A stretch of DNA of 64,000 bases from Nannocystis bainbridge (GTDB lineage Bacteria; Myxococcota_A; Polyangia; Nannocystales; Nannocystaceae). The stretch spans positions 504,001-568,000 of the forward strand of contig NZ_JAQNDL010000004.1 in NCBI RefSeq assembly GCF_028368995.1, written 5' to 3'. Below are positions 15,597 through 28,344 of this stretch, one piece after another. How positions within the stretch are numbered: the first letter of the stretch is position 1; every line of letters begins with the position of its first letter. The notes under the pieces were generated by a model. It did no database searches and had not been told where the DNA came from. It saw only the letters and a program-made list of their open reading frames with translations. Made by a program: the position numbers and the translations under genes.

Positions 15597-18503
15597 TCAG
15601 GCGTCGGGGCGTTTGGCGGCGAGATCGGCGATGAAGGCTTCGATCTCGGCTTCGCAGGCGATCTGCGGCGAGCGGGATGGGTCGAAGGGGGGCAGTTCGG
15701 GCGGGGGCAGGCCGAGGGCGGCGAGTAGGCGAGTGCACAGGCGCAGCTCGTCGAACCAGGCGAACGGGGGGCCGTCGGCCCAGGCTTCGCGGTAGGCTTC
15801 GAGGGCCAGCGGGCGGGCGAGGTCGGGTTCGCCGAGGGCGAGGTGGGCTTCGGCGAGGGGGCGGTCGGCGGCGTCGTGGGCGTCGGCGAGGAACCGGCGG
15901 GCTTCGGCGGGGCGGCCGAGGTGGGCGAGGCAGGTGGCGAGGCGGGCGCGGTAGCCGGCGTGGGTGGCGCCCATGCGGCGCGCGAGCCGGAGGGCCTCGT
16001 TCAGGTGGGGCTCGGCGTCGGCGTAGGCGCCGGCAGCCATGGCGATGCGGGCGAGGAGCGCGTGCAGCTGGGCGGTGTCGAAGACGCGAGGGGTCCGTTC
16101 GAGCTCGCGCCAGGCGGCCGCGAGCCACGGCGCCGGATCGTCGCCGCGGTAGATCGCGAGCTCGATGCGGTTGCGGGTGAGGGTGAGGCGGTCGTTGGTG
16201 TCGAGCTCGCCGTCGTCGATCGCGGCGAGGTCGGCCTCGGCGTCGTGCCATCGTCCGAGCTCGATGGCGAGGCGGGCGCGGTGGCGCAGCGGGAGGGCCT
16301 GCTTGCCGCCGGCAGCGACGGCGAGGCGGTGGGCGAGGTCGAAGGTCCGCAGGGCCGCGTGGGTGTGGTCCTCGGCCTCGATCGAGAGGGCCCAGTTGAC
16401 GAGGCTGACGACCACGGCGTCGGGGTTGCGGCGTCGGAGGTTGATGCGGATGCTGAGCTCGCGCAGGGCCTCGGCGTCGCGGTCGCGCCCGACGAGCGCG
16501 AGCGCGTTGGAGAGGAGGGTGATCGCCACGCTCTGGCCCCAGGGGTCGGACAGCGCGGGCGGCTCGCGCAGGCCGCGGGTGAAGAGGGGGGTCAGCAGCT
16601 CGACGATGGTGGCGAAGGCCGAGAGGCGCTCGTCGAGCGGAGCGCTCAGACGGTCGTAGTACAGCTCGAAGGCGGCGTAGAAGTCGCCGGCGCCGATGAG
16701 CGCGCTGTAGATCTCGATGGTGCGCTGGAGGTCGGCGAGGCTGCGGACGCTGGCCTTGGGCTCGGGTGGGAGCTGCTCGAAGTGATCGCGGATCGCCTCG
16801 AAGGCGGCGGTGCGATCGGGGCCGGCGAGGCGCTCGAAGGCGTGGGCGCGGATGACCGGGTGGAGGTCGTGGCGGTTGCTGCCGCGGTCCCAGTGCAGGA
16901 AGCCGCGGGCCTCGAGCAGGCACAGGTCGGCGTGGACGCCGGCGTAGTGGGCGAGGACGCCGGGCAGGCGAGCGTAGGTGCCGGCGAGCGCGTGATAGAC
17001 GTCCCAGGCGTCTCGGCGGGCGCGGAGCTCGTCGTGGCGGTCCTGCAGATAGGTGAGGGTGCCCGGCGAGGTCTCGTCGGCGAGGGCGCGCTCGAGCTGG
17101 CGCAGCGGCGCGAGGGGCTGCGGAGGCGGGCGTCGCAGGCCGAGCGGGGGCGGATCGGCGAGGGCGAGCACGGTGTCGATGCCGACCGGCGCGCGCAGGG
17201 CGGCGATCCGCGACAGCAGCCGGGCGGCGCGGGCCGGCAAGAGCTCGAAGGCGGTGTCGAGGATGTGCGCGCGCAAGACGGCGGGCGCCTCGTGGGCGCG
17301 GCCGCTGATGGTCGTGGGCCGGGCGTAGTCGTGCATGCAGCCGGCGAGCAGGCGCCACAGCAGGCTGGAGTGGCCGAGCTTCGCCATCGTCTGCGTGGTC
17401 GAGTCGACCCACCACGCTTCGGGGTCGAGCCCGTGCGCGCGCAACAGGCCGGGGATGTCGGCGGGATCGAGGCCCTGGGCCGCGGAGAGCTCGACGCCGG
17501 GGACCAGCGCTTCACCGTCGCGCAGGTCGCTCGGGAAGATCCGCGAGGTCGCCAGCAGCCGCGACGGGCTGGCCTGGACCAGCGCGCGCAGGAACCTGCC
17601 ATCGCGCGGGTCGGTGCAGGCGTGAAGGTCGAGGGCGGCGTCGGCGACATCGTCCGGCAGGCGCGCGGCGTCGAGGCGGTGGTAGGCGACGAGGGCTCGC
17701 TCGAGGCCGTCGAGCACGAGCAGGAACGGGCGCGCCTGCAGGGCGGCGAGGATCCGCTGCTCGAGGGCGGGTCGGTCGGCGCGCAGGGCGTCGAGCGGCG
17801 CCATGCCGGTGGCGTAGATCGCAAGGTGGCGGATCAGGGCGTCGAAGTCGGCGCCGCCCTCGTAGAAGCTCCACCACAGGCAACCAGCCCAGGGCGCGTC
17901 GACGAGCCGCCGCTGCAGCCAGGCCCAGGCGAGGGCGCTCTTGCCGACGCCGCCGAGAGCGACGAGGACCCGCGCCGGCTGGCCATGCGCGAGCCAGAGG
18001 TCGAGCTCCGCGAGGTCGGCGGTGCGGCCGGTGAAGACGCGCGATTGAAAGTAGGGGTGGACGAGGTAGGGGGCCGGTAGCGGCGGCGGAGCGGGGAGAT
18101 GGGCGTCGAGGGCGGTGGTGGTGGCGTCGCCTTTGGCGGCGTCGTCCTCGTCCTCGTCCTCGTCATCGTCCTCGACGTCGTCATTGCCATCGTCATCATC
18201 ATCCTCATCGCCGGCATCCTCATCGACGTCGCCGACGTCATCGACGTCGGCATCCTCGCTGCTCTCTGCAGGCAAACCGAGCAGGCGCAGTTCGGCGTAG
18301 GCGGCGGGGCCGATGTTCGCGCCCTCCGGGAGGCGCAGGTCGGCGGGGCCGGGGTCATTGCCGATGCGGACGACCAGCGCGGTCTCGGCATCCTCGGTCT
18401 CTTCGGATATGTCGCATGGGACATGTCCTGCGCGCCATGCGGCGTCGAAGACGGCGGTATGGGCGGGTTCGGGGGCGAAGACGACGACGCGTCGGGGCGG
18501 CAT
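15597..18503 (-). CDS. STAND-class NTPase with TPR-like C-terminal repeats
   Basis: 968 residues from the ATG at 18503 (a GTG two codons upstream is possible). Order: about 75-residue N-terminal domain starting VVVFAPEPAHTAVFDAAW; a 45-residue run almost wholly Asp/Glu (about 80-125); FTGRTADLAELDLWL leading to the P-loop GGVGKSALA (about 185-193); Walker B FLLVLDGLE (about 262); TSR sensor-like ATSRIF; a winged-helix region; then helical repeats to the end. This is the layout of NB-ARC/SWACOS-type switches used in signalling, immunity or regulated death. The N-terminus, where the effector usually is, is not recognised. A 14-bp array at 18408-18444 encodes part of it. Confidence 0.8.
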   Translation of the reverse strand: MPPRRVVVFAPEPAHTAVFDAAWRAGHVPCDISEETEDAETALVVRIGNDPGPADLRLPEGANIGPAAYAELRLLGLPAESSEDADVDDVGDVDEDAGDEDDDDDGNDDVEDDDEDEDEDDAAKGDATTTALDAHLPAPPPLPAPYLVHPYFQSRVFTGRTADLAELDLWLAHGQPARVLVALGGVGKSALAWAWLQRRLVDAPWAGCLWWSFYEGGADFDALIRHLAIYATGMAPLDALRADRPALEQRILAALQARPFLLVLDGLERALVAYHRLDAARLPDDVADAALDLHACTDPRDGRFLRALVQASPSRLLATSRIFPSDLRDGEALVPGVELSAAQGLDPADIPGLLRAHGLDPEAWWVDSTTQTMAKLGHSSLLWRLLAGCMHDYARPTTISGRAHEAPAVLRAHILDTAFELLPARAARLLSRIAALRAPVGIDTVLALADPPPLGLRRPPPQPLAPLRQLERALADETSPGTLTYLQDRHDELRARRDAWDVYHALAGTYARLPGVLAHYAGVHADLCLLEARGFLHWDRGSNRHDLHPVIRAHAFERLAGPDRTAAFEAIRDHFEQLPPEPKASVRSLADLQRTIEIYSALIGAGDFYAAFELYYDRLSAPLDERLSAFATIVELLTPLFTRGLREPPALSDPWGQSVAITLLSNALALVGRDRDAEALRELSIRINLRRRNPDAVVVSLVNWALSIEAEDHTHAALRTFDLAHRLAVAAGGKQALPLRHRARLAIELGRWHDAEADLAAIDDGELDTNDRLTLTRNRIELAIYRGDDPAPWLAAAWRELERTPRVFDTAQLHALLARIAMAAGAYADAEPHLNEALRLARRMGATHAGYRARLATCLAHLGRPAEARRFLADAHDAADRPLAEAHLALGEPDLARPLALEAYREAWADGPPFAWFDELRLCTRLLAALGLPPPELPPFDPSRSPQIACEAEIEAFIADLAAKRPDA
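18408..18444. repeat. 14-bp tandem array (2-3 units) in the STAND gene
   Basis: Units lie at 18408 (tatgtcgcatggga), 18422 (catgtcctgcgcgc) and 18436 (partial). They are read on the minus strand within the N-terminal domain (AGHVPCDISEE). Confidence 0.75.
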
Positions 18504-18511
18504 CGCCACGC

Positions 18512-18900
18512 ATGATCGTCGATGCCGTGGTGGGTGGGAAGCAGGTCGCCCCGGAGGTCGTCCTTCGGTCCGCTGGGCGGCACGGACTGCTTCCTGATCG
18601 GGCGTCCGGGGTCGCCGGCGGGGACGCTGGAAGACGTCGAGGCGTTCCTCGCCGGCTGCTGCGTCCCTTGTCGGCTACCGGCGGACGACACGGCCGATGG
18701 CCCCGGGGCGTTCCCGCGCTGGCTGAGTGAACGGCGAGGTGCCCTGTGCCCCGGGTGGCCTGGGCGCGCTGCTGTCGCGCCTGACGTCGCAGCCGATCGC
18801 GGCGCTGTGGGACGAGCTCGAGCTGTTAGCGAGGCGCAGCTCGGCGTGGCGCGCGGTCGTACCCGCTGCAGCTCATGCGCTGCGGCTACGTGACCGCGGG
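18512..18900 (+). pseudogene. Possible frameshifted small gene, divergent from the STAND gene
   Basis: No single frame covers this 390-bp gap convincingly, but protein-like stretches occur in successive plus-strand frames: MIVDAVVGGKQVAPEVVLR from 18512, then GGTDCFLIGRPGSPAGTLED within 18580-18720, then GALLSRLTSQPIAALWDELE from about 18760. Two shifts would join them. It may be a decayed gene or chance in high-GC sequence. No family is recognised. Confidence 0.25.
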
Positions 18901-18931
18901 CACGGCGAAGCGGTCTGGATGACCGCAGGCA

Positions 18932-19015
18932 CATGTTTTAATGGACATGTTCCAGAGGACATGTCCTCGGCGGCATGTCGCGCGGGACATGCCGCTCAGG
19001 ACAGGCTCATGGCTC
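18932..19015. repeat. 14-bp tandem array (6 units)
   Basis: Units lie at 18932, 18946, 18960, 18974, 18988 and 19002, all 14 bp apart (catgttttaatgga, catgttccagagga, catgtcctcggcgg and so on). The stop codon of the minus-strand sulfatase-like gene (19007-19009) is in the last unit. Confidence 0.9.
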
Positions 19016-21426
19016 GCCGGGGGCGACGGCGTTGCGCTCGCGCAGGCGGCGGCCGCGGCTGGTGCGGTCGAGATCGACGTGCGGGGCGGCGTGGTAGTAC
19101 TGCATCAGCTCGCCGACGCGGCGCGGGGCCGACTCGGCGAGGTTGTTGCGCTCGCCGAAGTCGCCGCTGAGGTCGTAGAGCTCGGTGAGGTTGTCGCCGG
19201 GGCGGACCAGCAGCTTGTAGGGCCAGGCGATGACGCCGTACTGGTCGCTCTCGTTGAGGATCAGCGGGCGGCCGCGCGGACGCAGCTCGTCGGGGGCGCC
19301 GGGCACGAGGTGGGGCAGGAGGCTGCGGCCGTCGGCGCCGGCGAGCGGCTCGGCGCCGACGAGGTCGAGCACGGTGGGGGTGACGTCGAGGACGGTGACA
19401 GGGTCGGTGGCGAGGCCGCCGGGCTGGCCGGGGATCCGGACCACGAGCGGGACGTGGATCAGCGGGTTGTAGAGGACGCGGCCGTGGTTGTCAGGCAGGC
19501 GCGGATCCTCGCCGAGGCCCTCGCCGTGATCGCTGACGAGGACGACGATGGTCTTGTCCCACAGCTGACGCGCGACGAGGTCGTCGACGAGGGCGCCGAC
19601 CTGCTCGTCGACGAGGCGCAGCATGGCGCGGTACTTCTCGCGCCGGCCGAGCCGCGGGTTGGGGTTGGCGAGCACGCGTCGCAGGCTGCGGTCGCCGCCG
19701 TCGACCTCGTCGTGCTCGTGGACGTCGAAGTAGTGCAGCCACAGGAAGAACGGCGAGGCGGCGCCCTGCTGGGCGGCTGCCGTGCGCCCGTCGAGGAAGG
19801 CGAGGCCGAGGCCGGTGGTCCTCGCGGAGGTGCTGTACGAGCCGACGTCGCGCTGGCCGGCGTCGTTGACGAGGCGGTCGTGGCTGTGCAGTCCGCGGGT
19901 CAGGAGGGTCTTGCCGGCGTAGCGCAGGACCTCGCTGGGGATGACGCCGTGGGCGACGCGGCCGGCGTCGTGGAGGGCTTCGGCGAGGGTCCGGTCGACG
20001 TGGGTGAAGGGATCGATGCGGCCGGTGAGGATGCCGGAGAGCGACAGGTCGGTGCCGGCGGAGGGGGCGAAGGCGCGGGTGAAGACGGTGGCGTCGGTGA
20101 ACAGCTGGAACAGGCGCGGGTACTCGGCGCGGTTCTCCGGGCTGTCGGCGAGGACATCGGCGCGCAGGGCGTCGATGCTCAGCAGGATGACGTTCATCGG
20201 CGCCGTCCGGCGCAGGAACTCGCGCACCTCGGGCTCGTCGCGCCACTGGCCCTGGCGGCGCGCGGCGACCTCGTCGGCCACGGCGAGCGCGGCGGCGAGG
20301 TCCTCGCGGGCGACGTAGCCGTCGCAGTCCTCGTCGACGTCGTTGCCGATGATCTCGCGCGCCTCGGGGTGGACCCGCGGGTCGCGGTCGTCACAGTCGG
20401 CGCCGCCGAGCGCGGGCGAGTGACCGTCGCCGTCGCCGTCGACGAGGCCGCGGACGACCCGCGCGAGCAGGCGGGTGTGCATGCCCTGGGTGGCGACGAC
20501 GAAGCGCGTGTCGGGGTCGCGCAGGCCGAGCTGGACGCAGGCGACGAGGTTGGCGATCACGGCCATGACGGCGCTGATGAGGCCCGCGAGGGCGAGGGCG
20601 CGGCCCTGGGCGACCGGAGCGCGACGCTCGACCTGGTCGTAGCGCCAGGGGCGGGTGAAGCCGAGCCACAGCGACAGGCCGGCGGCCGCGCAGGCGCCGA
20701 CGATCAGCAAGGTGTGGAGGTCGGGGTACTCGGTGCGCATGTACCTGCGGTTGACGAACTCGCAGGCGACGGCGCCGAGGCCGAGCACGAAGGCGATCAG
20801 GCGCCGGCGGCGGATGAACAGCGGCAGCGCGGCGCCCTTCGGCGGGGCGCGGCCGACGGTGTCGGGGCGCGGGTACTGCAACCATCTGCCACCTGGCCAA
20901 AAGGCCAGGAGCAGGCCGAGCCAGCCGAGCAGCGGGACCCACACGAAGGCCGTGCTGGCGCCGGGCAGGGTGCTGGCGAAGGCGCCGTCGAACAGGTGGC
21001 GGGCGACCGGGATCAGCACCGGCAGGCAGCAGGAGGCCCGCAGCGCGGCGGTCAGCAGCGGGCGCGAGCGCAGGCGGGCGACCAGCCACTCGGCGAGCGC
21101 GAGCACGCAGCCGATCGCGGCCCCGAGCGCGAGGATCAGGGACCAGGCGGCCCACACCGCGCCGAGGTCGGCGGCCGGGCCGAGCGCGCGGTGCTCGATC
21201 GGGGCGATGGCGACGGCGCCGAGCAGGCCGACGGCGAGCCCGGCGATCACGCCGCGCGAGGGCTGGACCCGCGGGCGCCGGGCCCGGAGGCCGCTGCGCA
21301 CCTCGGGCAGGTCGCGCACGGTGGCGCGCAGGGCCTCGTCGCCGGCCGGAGGCGGCGCGGCGGCGGCAGGCGGCGGCGAGGTCTCGTCGTCGCCGTCGGG
21401 CAGGGGCGTGATGCGATCGTCGTCGC

Positions 21427-21430
<4 letters not shown>
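19007..21430 (-). CDS. Membrane-anchored sulfatase / alkaline-phosphatase-superfamily protein
   Basis: 807 residues from a GTG at 21430 that overlaps the thiC stop (GTGA). The N-terminal 300 residues carry about seven membrane segments. A calcium-like Asp-rich stretch of MopE type (DGDGDGHSPALGGADCDD, then DVDEDCDGY) separates them from the catalytic part. Sulfatase-fold signatures follow: NVILLSIDALRADVL, the region SAGTDLSLSGILTGR where the nucleophile normally lies, HYFDVHEH and VVLVSDHGEGLGED. The usual Cys/Ser-x-Pro-x-Arg sulfatase signature is not seen, so a phosphatase or phosphoglycol-type transferase is more likely than a true sulfatase. The coupling to thiC seems positional, not metabolic. 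Confidence 0.75.
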
Positions 21431-23169
<1,739 letters not shown>

Positions 23170-23175
23170 TCGCAC

Positions 23176-23252
23176 TTTCCTCCGCCGGAATTAGCCGGAT
23201 CAGGTTCGAGGGGTATGTTCTCAGGCCGTCTGGCCACCCCCAGGCGAGAGGG
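23176..23252 (-). promoter_or_regulatory. TPP riboswitch (THI element)
   Basis: Read on the minus strand, the leader has the thi-box parts in order: GGGGGTGG, the CTGAGA core (complement at 23219-23224), ATACCC, GAACCTGATC (around 23196-23207), then GGCTAATTCCGGCGGAGG. The outer stem would pair CCTCTCGCC with GGCGGAGG, and GGAGG is the ribosome binding site of thiC. TPP binding should therefore hide the start site, pointing to translational control. The rest of this 438-bp gap (23253-23613) shows no gene. Confidence 0.95.
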
Positions 23253-23613
23253 GGACGATACGGCAGTTGCCCGCGAGCGGCACGTGATCTGCGCGAGAAA
23301 AAGCCTGTGCGCTAGTGTTTCTGCGCAACGAACGGCAAGGCCGAGGTCCCTGGACCCCGACTTCGGCGCGATTCGCCCCTGAGGGCACAAAATCGCGCAG
23401 AACGCCGTTTATTGTGCGTTTCGTCCGCTCATGGTCCGCCCGCGAGGGGTTGGATCGCCGCCTCGGGGATCGGAGCATTTCCCGTTGCAATTCGGCACTT
23501 CGCCGGCGCGTGCCCCAGCCGCGCCCGGCCCTGAGCGACGCGACGCGAACGCCTCGCCCGGCACTACGCCGGTCGAGGCTCGCGCCACCGGACTCGTACC
23601 CCGCAGGACCCCC

Positions 23614-25164
<1,551 letters not shown>

Positions 25165-25186
25165 GCGGCACGGCTGTACCTCGGGA

Positions 25187-25266
25187 CATGTCCCTGGCGG
25201 CATGTCCCGAGCGACATGGGCTCGAGGGCATGTCGCTTGGAGCATGTCCTCGAGGACAGGACACGG
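25187..25266. repeat. 14-bp tandem array (5-6 units)
   Basis: Units lie at 25187, 25201, 25215, 25229, 25243 and 25257 (partial): catgtccctggcgg, catgtcccgagcga, catgggctcgaggg, catgtcgcttggag, catgtcctcgagga. It lies between convergent genes. Confidence 0.9.
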
Positions 25267-25303
25267 CCCGAGCGCCGCGGACCAGGCGCGGCTGTCCAGG
25301 GCC

Positions 25304-27127
25304 TCAGGCGCGGGGGTTGACGAGGGCGCTGGCGAGGGCGTCGCCGAGGGCCTCGATGTGCTCGCCGGCCAGCGCCGGGACCAGGGTCGCCGGGGCGGCG
25401 GAGAAGATGACGCTGGCGCCGCGGGCGACCAGGCCGCGGGCGGCTTCCTGGACGGTCTCGGCGGTGGTCGGCTCGACGCCGGTGACGCCGGTGAAGTCGA
25501 CGATCAGCGTGCGTGGGCCGGGGGGCACGTCGGCGGTGGCCTCGAGCAGCTGCTGGGCGCGGGCGTCGTCGAGCGCGCCGGTCACCGGGATGACCGCGAG
25601 CTCGTCGATGATCGCCAGCACCGGCACGGCGCGGCGGGCCAGCAGGCCGCCCTGGCGCTCGAGCAGGACGTCGCGGCCCTCGAGCCGGTGGCGCTCGGCG
25701 CGGGCGTCCTCCGAGGTGTCGAGCAGGACGCCGACGGCCTTGCCGGCGACGCCCGCGAGCGGGGCGGCGAACACGGCCAGGGCCGGCTCGCCGACAAGGT
25801 CGCGGCGCAACTCGGCGCCGGCGCCGAGAGCCTCGGCGAGGGCGGCGGCGACCGGGAGGTGGGCGCCACCGGTCAGGCCGAGGGCGGTCCAGCGCGCATT
25901 GCCCTGCAGATCCTCGCCGGCGCCGATCACCGCCGCGACGGGCACGGCCTCGAGATCGTGGGGAGCAGCGGCGGCGGCCTCGGCGAGCAGCGCCCGGCCG
26001 GCCAGGCTGACCGCGGCGGGGCCCGCCAGCGCGACGTAGAGGCGGCGCAGGGCGGTCGGCAGCGGGCGCGGCGACGACCAGCCGAGCTCGAGCAGGGCGA
26101 CCTCACGCCCGCCCCAGGCCAGCGGCAGCAGCAGGGTGGCGCCGTGGGTGGCGCCGTCGGGACCCGTGGGCTCGGCCTGGCGGGGGGTCGGCGCGCCGGG
26201 CTCGATCTCGGACGGGGTGTCCGATCGGACCTGTTCGAACAGCCATGGCTCGTTGGGCCTGGCGAACAGGCCAGCCAGGTCGGCGAGCGGGCGCGTGGCC
26301 GGACCGGGGCCGGCGCGCAGCACCAGGTGGGTCGGGTCGGCGGGGTCGCGCAGCCACAGCGCGGCGGTCGAGGCGTCGATCGCCTGGGCCGGCTCGGCCA
26401 GCGCGGCCAGCGTCTCCTCGAGGTCAGCGGACTCGGTCAGCGCCAGCGCGGCCACGTACATCGTGTTGGCTTCGTCGATGGCGCGCTGGTGGTCGCGCAG
26501 GGCGTCGCGGGCGACCAGCAGCGAGGCGACGGCGGCGCCGAGCATGTCGTAGACGAGCCGCTCGCGCGGGCTCGGGATGTGGACGATCCGCCACGACAGC
26601 ACCAGCACACCGGGCCAGCGCGCCTCGGGGCCGCCGGTGGTGAGCGGCAGGACGACCAGGGCCTGGGCGCTGCGCTCGCTCGGGTGCGCGGCGGGGCGCG
26701 GGTCGGCCGAGAGGTCGTGCACCACCAGCGCTTGCCGCGGCGCCGCCAGCCAGCGCGCCAGCACCGGGTGGTCGGCGAGCGCGAACGGCCGCCCGAGCAG
26801 CGGGTCGGTGGCCGGGCAGATGCCGGCCTGCCACACGCTCGAGAGCTCGGCGTGGGTCGGCACGCTGGCGTCGGTCTGGGCCGGGCGCGGGCCGCTGCGG
26901 TCGATGAAGCGCGGGTCGTGCGAGCCGAGGTCGCCGGGGTCGTCGCGCAAAGTGTAGAGGCGGATCAGCGACGGGCCGTAGCTGCCGACCGCCGAGGCGA
27001 CGGCGCGCAGGACGGCGTCGTCGGTGTCGGCTTCGACGAGGGCGAGCAGGGCCCGGGCGAAGGTCGTGGCCAGTTCCACGCCCTGAGGGCCGTGGAAACC
27101 TGCTTCGGCGCGCGGGTCTGGGATCAT
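25304..27127 (-). CDS. GAF-domain protein with C-terminal STAS domain (RsbR-like)
   Basis: 607 residues. Two GAF-like regions (about 20-210 and 225-385) are followed by a third, less clear sensory stretch and a C-terminal STAS domain (about 490-600). The STAS lead-in VPVLAIIDELAVIPVTGALDDARAQQLLE matches stressosome RsbR proteins. The core is LIVDFTGVTGVEPTTAETVQ. The Asp that normally precedes the phospho-Thr (VVDT in RsbR) is replaced (VEPT), so phosphorylation may differ. It probably senses a cytoplasmic signal and takes part in a stressosome-like or anti-sigma pathway. A second, more typical STAS protein lies at 40.4 kb. Two 14-bp family units are at 26216-26243. Confidence 0.75.
   Translation of the reverse strand: MIPDPRAEAGFHGPQGVELATTFARALLALVEADTDDAVLRAVASAVGSYGPSLIRLYTLRDDPGDLGSHDPRFIDRSGPRPAQTDASVPTHAELSSVWQAGICPATDPLLGRPFALADHPVLARWLAAPRQALVVHDLSADPRPAAHPSERSAQALVVLPLTTGGPEARWPGVLVLSWRIVHIPSPRERLVYDMLGAAVASLLVARDALRDHQRAIDEANTMYVAALALTESADLEETLAALAEPAQAIDASTAALWLRDPADPTHLVLRAGPGPATRPLADLAGLFARPNEPWLFEQVRSDTPSEIEPGAPTPRQAEPTGPDGATHGATLLLPLAWGGREVALLELGWSSPRPLPTALRRLYVALAGPAAVSLAGRALLAEAAAAAPHDLEAVPVAAVIGAGEDLQGNARWTALGLTGGAHLPVAAALAEALGAGAELRRDLVGEPALAVFAAPLAGVAGKAVGVLLDTSEDARAERHRLEGRDVLLERQGGLLARRAVPVLAIIDELAVIPVTGALDDARAQQLLEATADVPPGPRTLIVDFTGVTGVEPTTAETVQEAARGLVARGASVIFSAAPATLVPALAGEHIEALGDALASALVNPRA
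26216..26243. repeat. Two 14-bp family units inside the GAF-STAS gene
   Basis: ggtgtccgatcgga at 26216 and cctgttcgaacagc at 26230. They match the family only loosely, but with the right 14-bp step. Confidence 0.4.
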
Positions 27128-27216
27128 GAGAGCCGCTAGAGACGATGAGCCGAGCGGCGGCCGAGCACAAGCGCTTTCTGTGGCGCGACCCTCTGCACCC
27201 GCGCTATAGCGCCGGC

Positions 27217-28281
27217 ATGCGCGAATGGGTGCTGTACGGCGCCAATGGTTACACCGGCGAGCTCATCGCCCGTCAGGCGGCCTCCGAGGGTCTGCGCCCG
27301 ATCCTGGCCGGCCGCGACGCGCCGGCGATCCGCCGGCTGGCCGGCGAACTCGGGCTCGAAGCGCGGGTGTTCGCCCTCGACGATCCGGAGGCCCTGCGCC
27401 GCGGGCTCGCAGGCGCCGCCCTGGTGCTGCACGCCGCCGGGCCGTTCTCGCGGACCAGCGCGCCGATGGTCGCGGCCTGCCTCGAGAGCGAAGTCCATTA
27501 CCTCGACATCACCGGTGAGATCCCCGTGTTCGAGGCCTGCAGGGCCCAGGACGCCCGCGCGCGCGAGCGCGGCGTGGTCCTGATGCCCGGCGTCGGCTTC
27601 GACGTGGTGCCCTCGGACTGCCTGGCCAAGGCGCTGGCCGAGGCCCTGCCGGAGGCGACGCGGCTCGAGCTGGCGATCCTGGCGCTCGGCGAGCTCAGCC
27701 GTGGCACCACCAAGACGATGATCGAGCACCTCGGCGCCGGCGGGGTGGTGCGCGAGGGCGGCCGCCTGGTCCCGATCGCCCCGGGCTCGCGCACCCGCAC
27801 CGTCCGCCTCGGCGGGCGCGAGCGCCTGGTGGTGGCGGTGCCGTGGGGCGATCTGGCGACCGCGTACGCGTCGACGGGGATCGAGAACATCACCACGTGG
27901 ATGAGCTTCCCGAAGGCGCAGATCCGCGGCATGCGGGCGCTCCGGCTGCTGGCGCCGCTGCTGCGCCTCCGGCCGGTGATCAAGGTGCTGCAGGCGCTGG
28001 TCGACCGCCGGGTCACCGGACCCGACGAGCAGGTCCGCGAGGCCGGCTCGAGCGAGATCTGGGGCCGCGTCGAGGCGCCCGACGGCCGGGCCGTGGAGGG
28101 CCGGGTGCGCACGCCCGAGGGCTACAAGTTCACGGTGATCGCGTCGCTGGCGAGCGTCCGTCGCATGCTCGAGGCGGCGCCGGCCGCCGGCTACCAGACG
28201 CCGGCGACGGCGTTCGGCAGCGGCTTCGTCGCCACGCTGCCGGGCTGCTCGCTGACGGTGCCCGAGACGGCTGGCGCTTAG
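27217..28281 (+). CDS. Saccharopine-dehydrogenase-like NAD(P)-binding oxidoreductase
   Basis: 354 residues from the ATG at 27217. The N-terminal Rossmann motif is WVLYGANGYTGELIARQAA. LVLHAAGPFSRTSAPMVAACLE and HYLDITGEIPVFEACRAQ follow as in the trans-acting enoyl-reductase or saccharopine-reductase-like group. GVGFDVVPSDCLAKAL is another family stretch. The substrate is not known; characterised relatives act on lipids or lysine-pathway intermediates. It is transcribed divergently from the GAF-STAS gene with an 89-bp gap, and a 14-bp array starts two bases after its stop. Confidence 0.8.
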   Translation: MREWVLYGANGYTGELIARQAASEGLRPILAGRDAPAIRRLAGELGLEARVFALDDPEALRRGLAGAALVLHAAGPFSRTSAPMVAACLESEVHYLDITGEIPVFEACRAQDARARERGVVLMPGVGFDVVPSDCLAKALAEALPEATRLELAILALGELSRGTTKTMIEHLGAGGVVREGGRLVPIAPGSRTRTVRLGGRERLVVAVPWGDLATAYASTGIENITTWMSFPKAQIRGMRALRLLAPLLRLRPVIKVLQALVDRRVTGPDEQVREAGSSEIWGRVEAPDGRAVEGRVRTPEGYKFTVIASLASVRRMLEAAPAAGYQTPATAFGSGFVATLPGCSLTVPETAGA

Positions 28282-28283
28282 GG

Positions 28284-28339
28284 CATGTTTGAACGGGCAT
28301 GTCCGAGCGGCCATGTCCGTTCGGGCATGTCCGAGCGCG
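28284..28339. repeat. 14-bp tandem array (4 perfect-period units)
   Basis: Units lie at 28284 (catgtttgaacggg), 28298 (catgtccgagcggc), 28312 (catgtccgttcggg) and 28326 (catgtccgagcgcg). It fills the gap between convergent genes. Confidence 0.9.
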
Positions 28340-28344
28340 GTGGG

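Noticed and set aside
18115..18300. Ser-rich small plus-strand frame
   Set aside because: It is the antisense reading of the Asp/Glu tract of the STAND protein.
18932..19015. CRISPR array
   Set aside because: The repeats are 14 bp with no unique spacers and no cas genes; they are contiguous degenerate tandem units.
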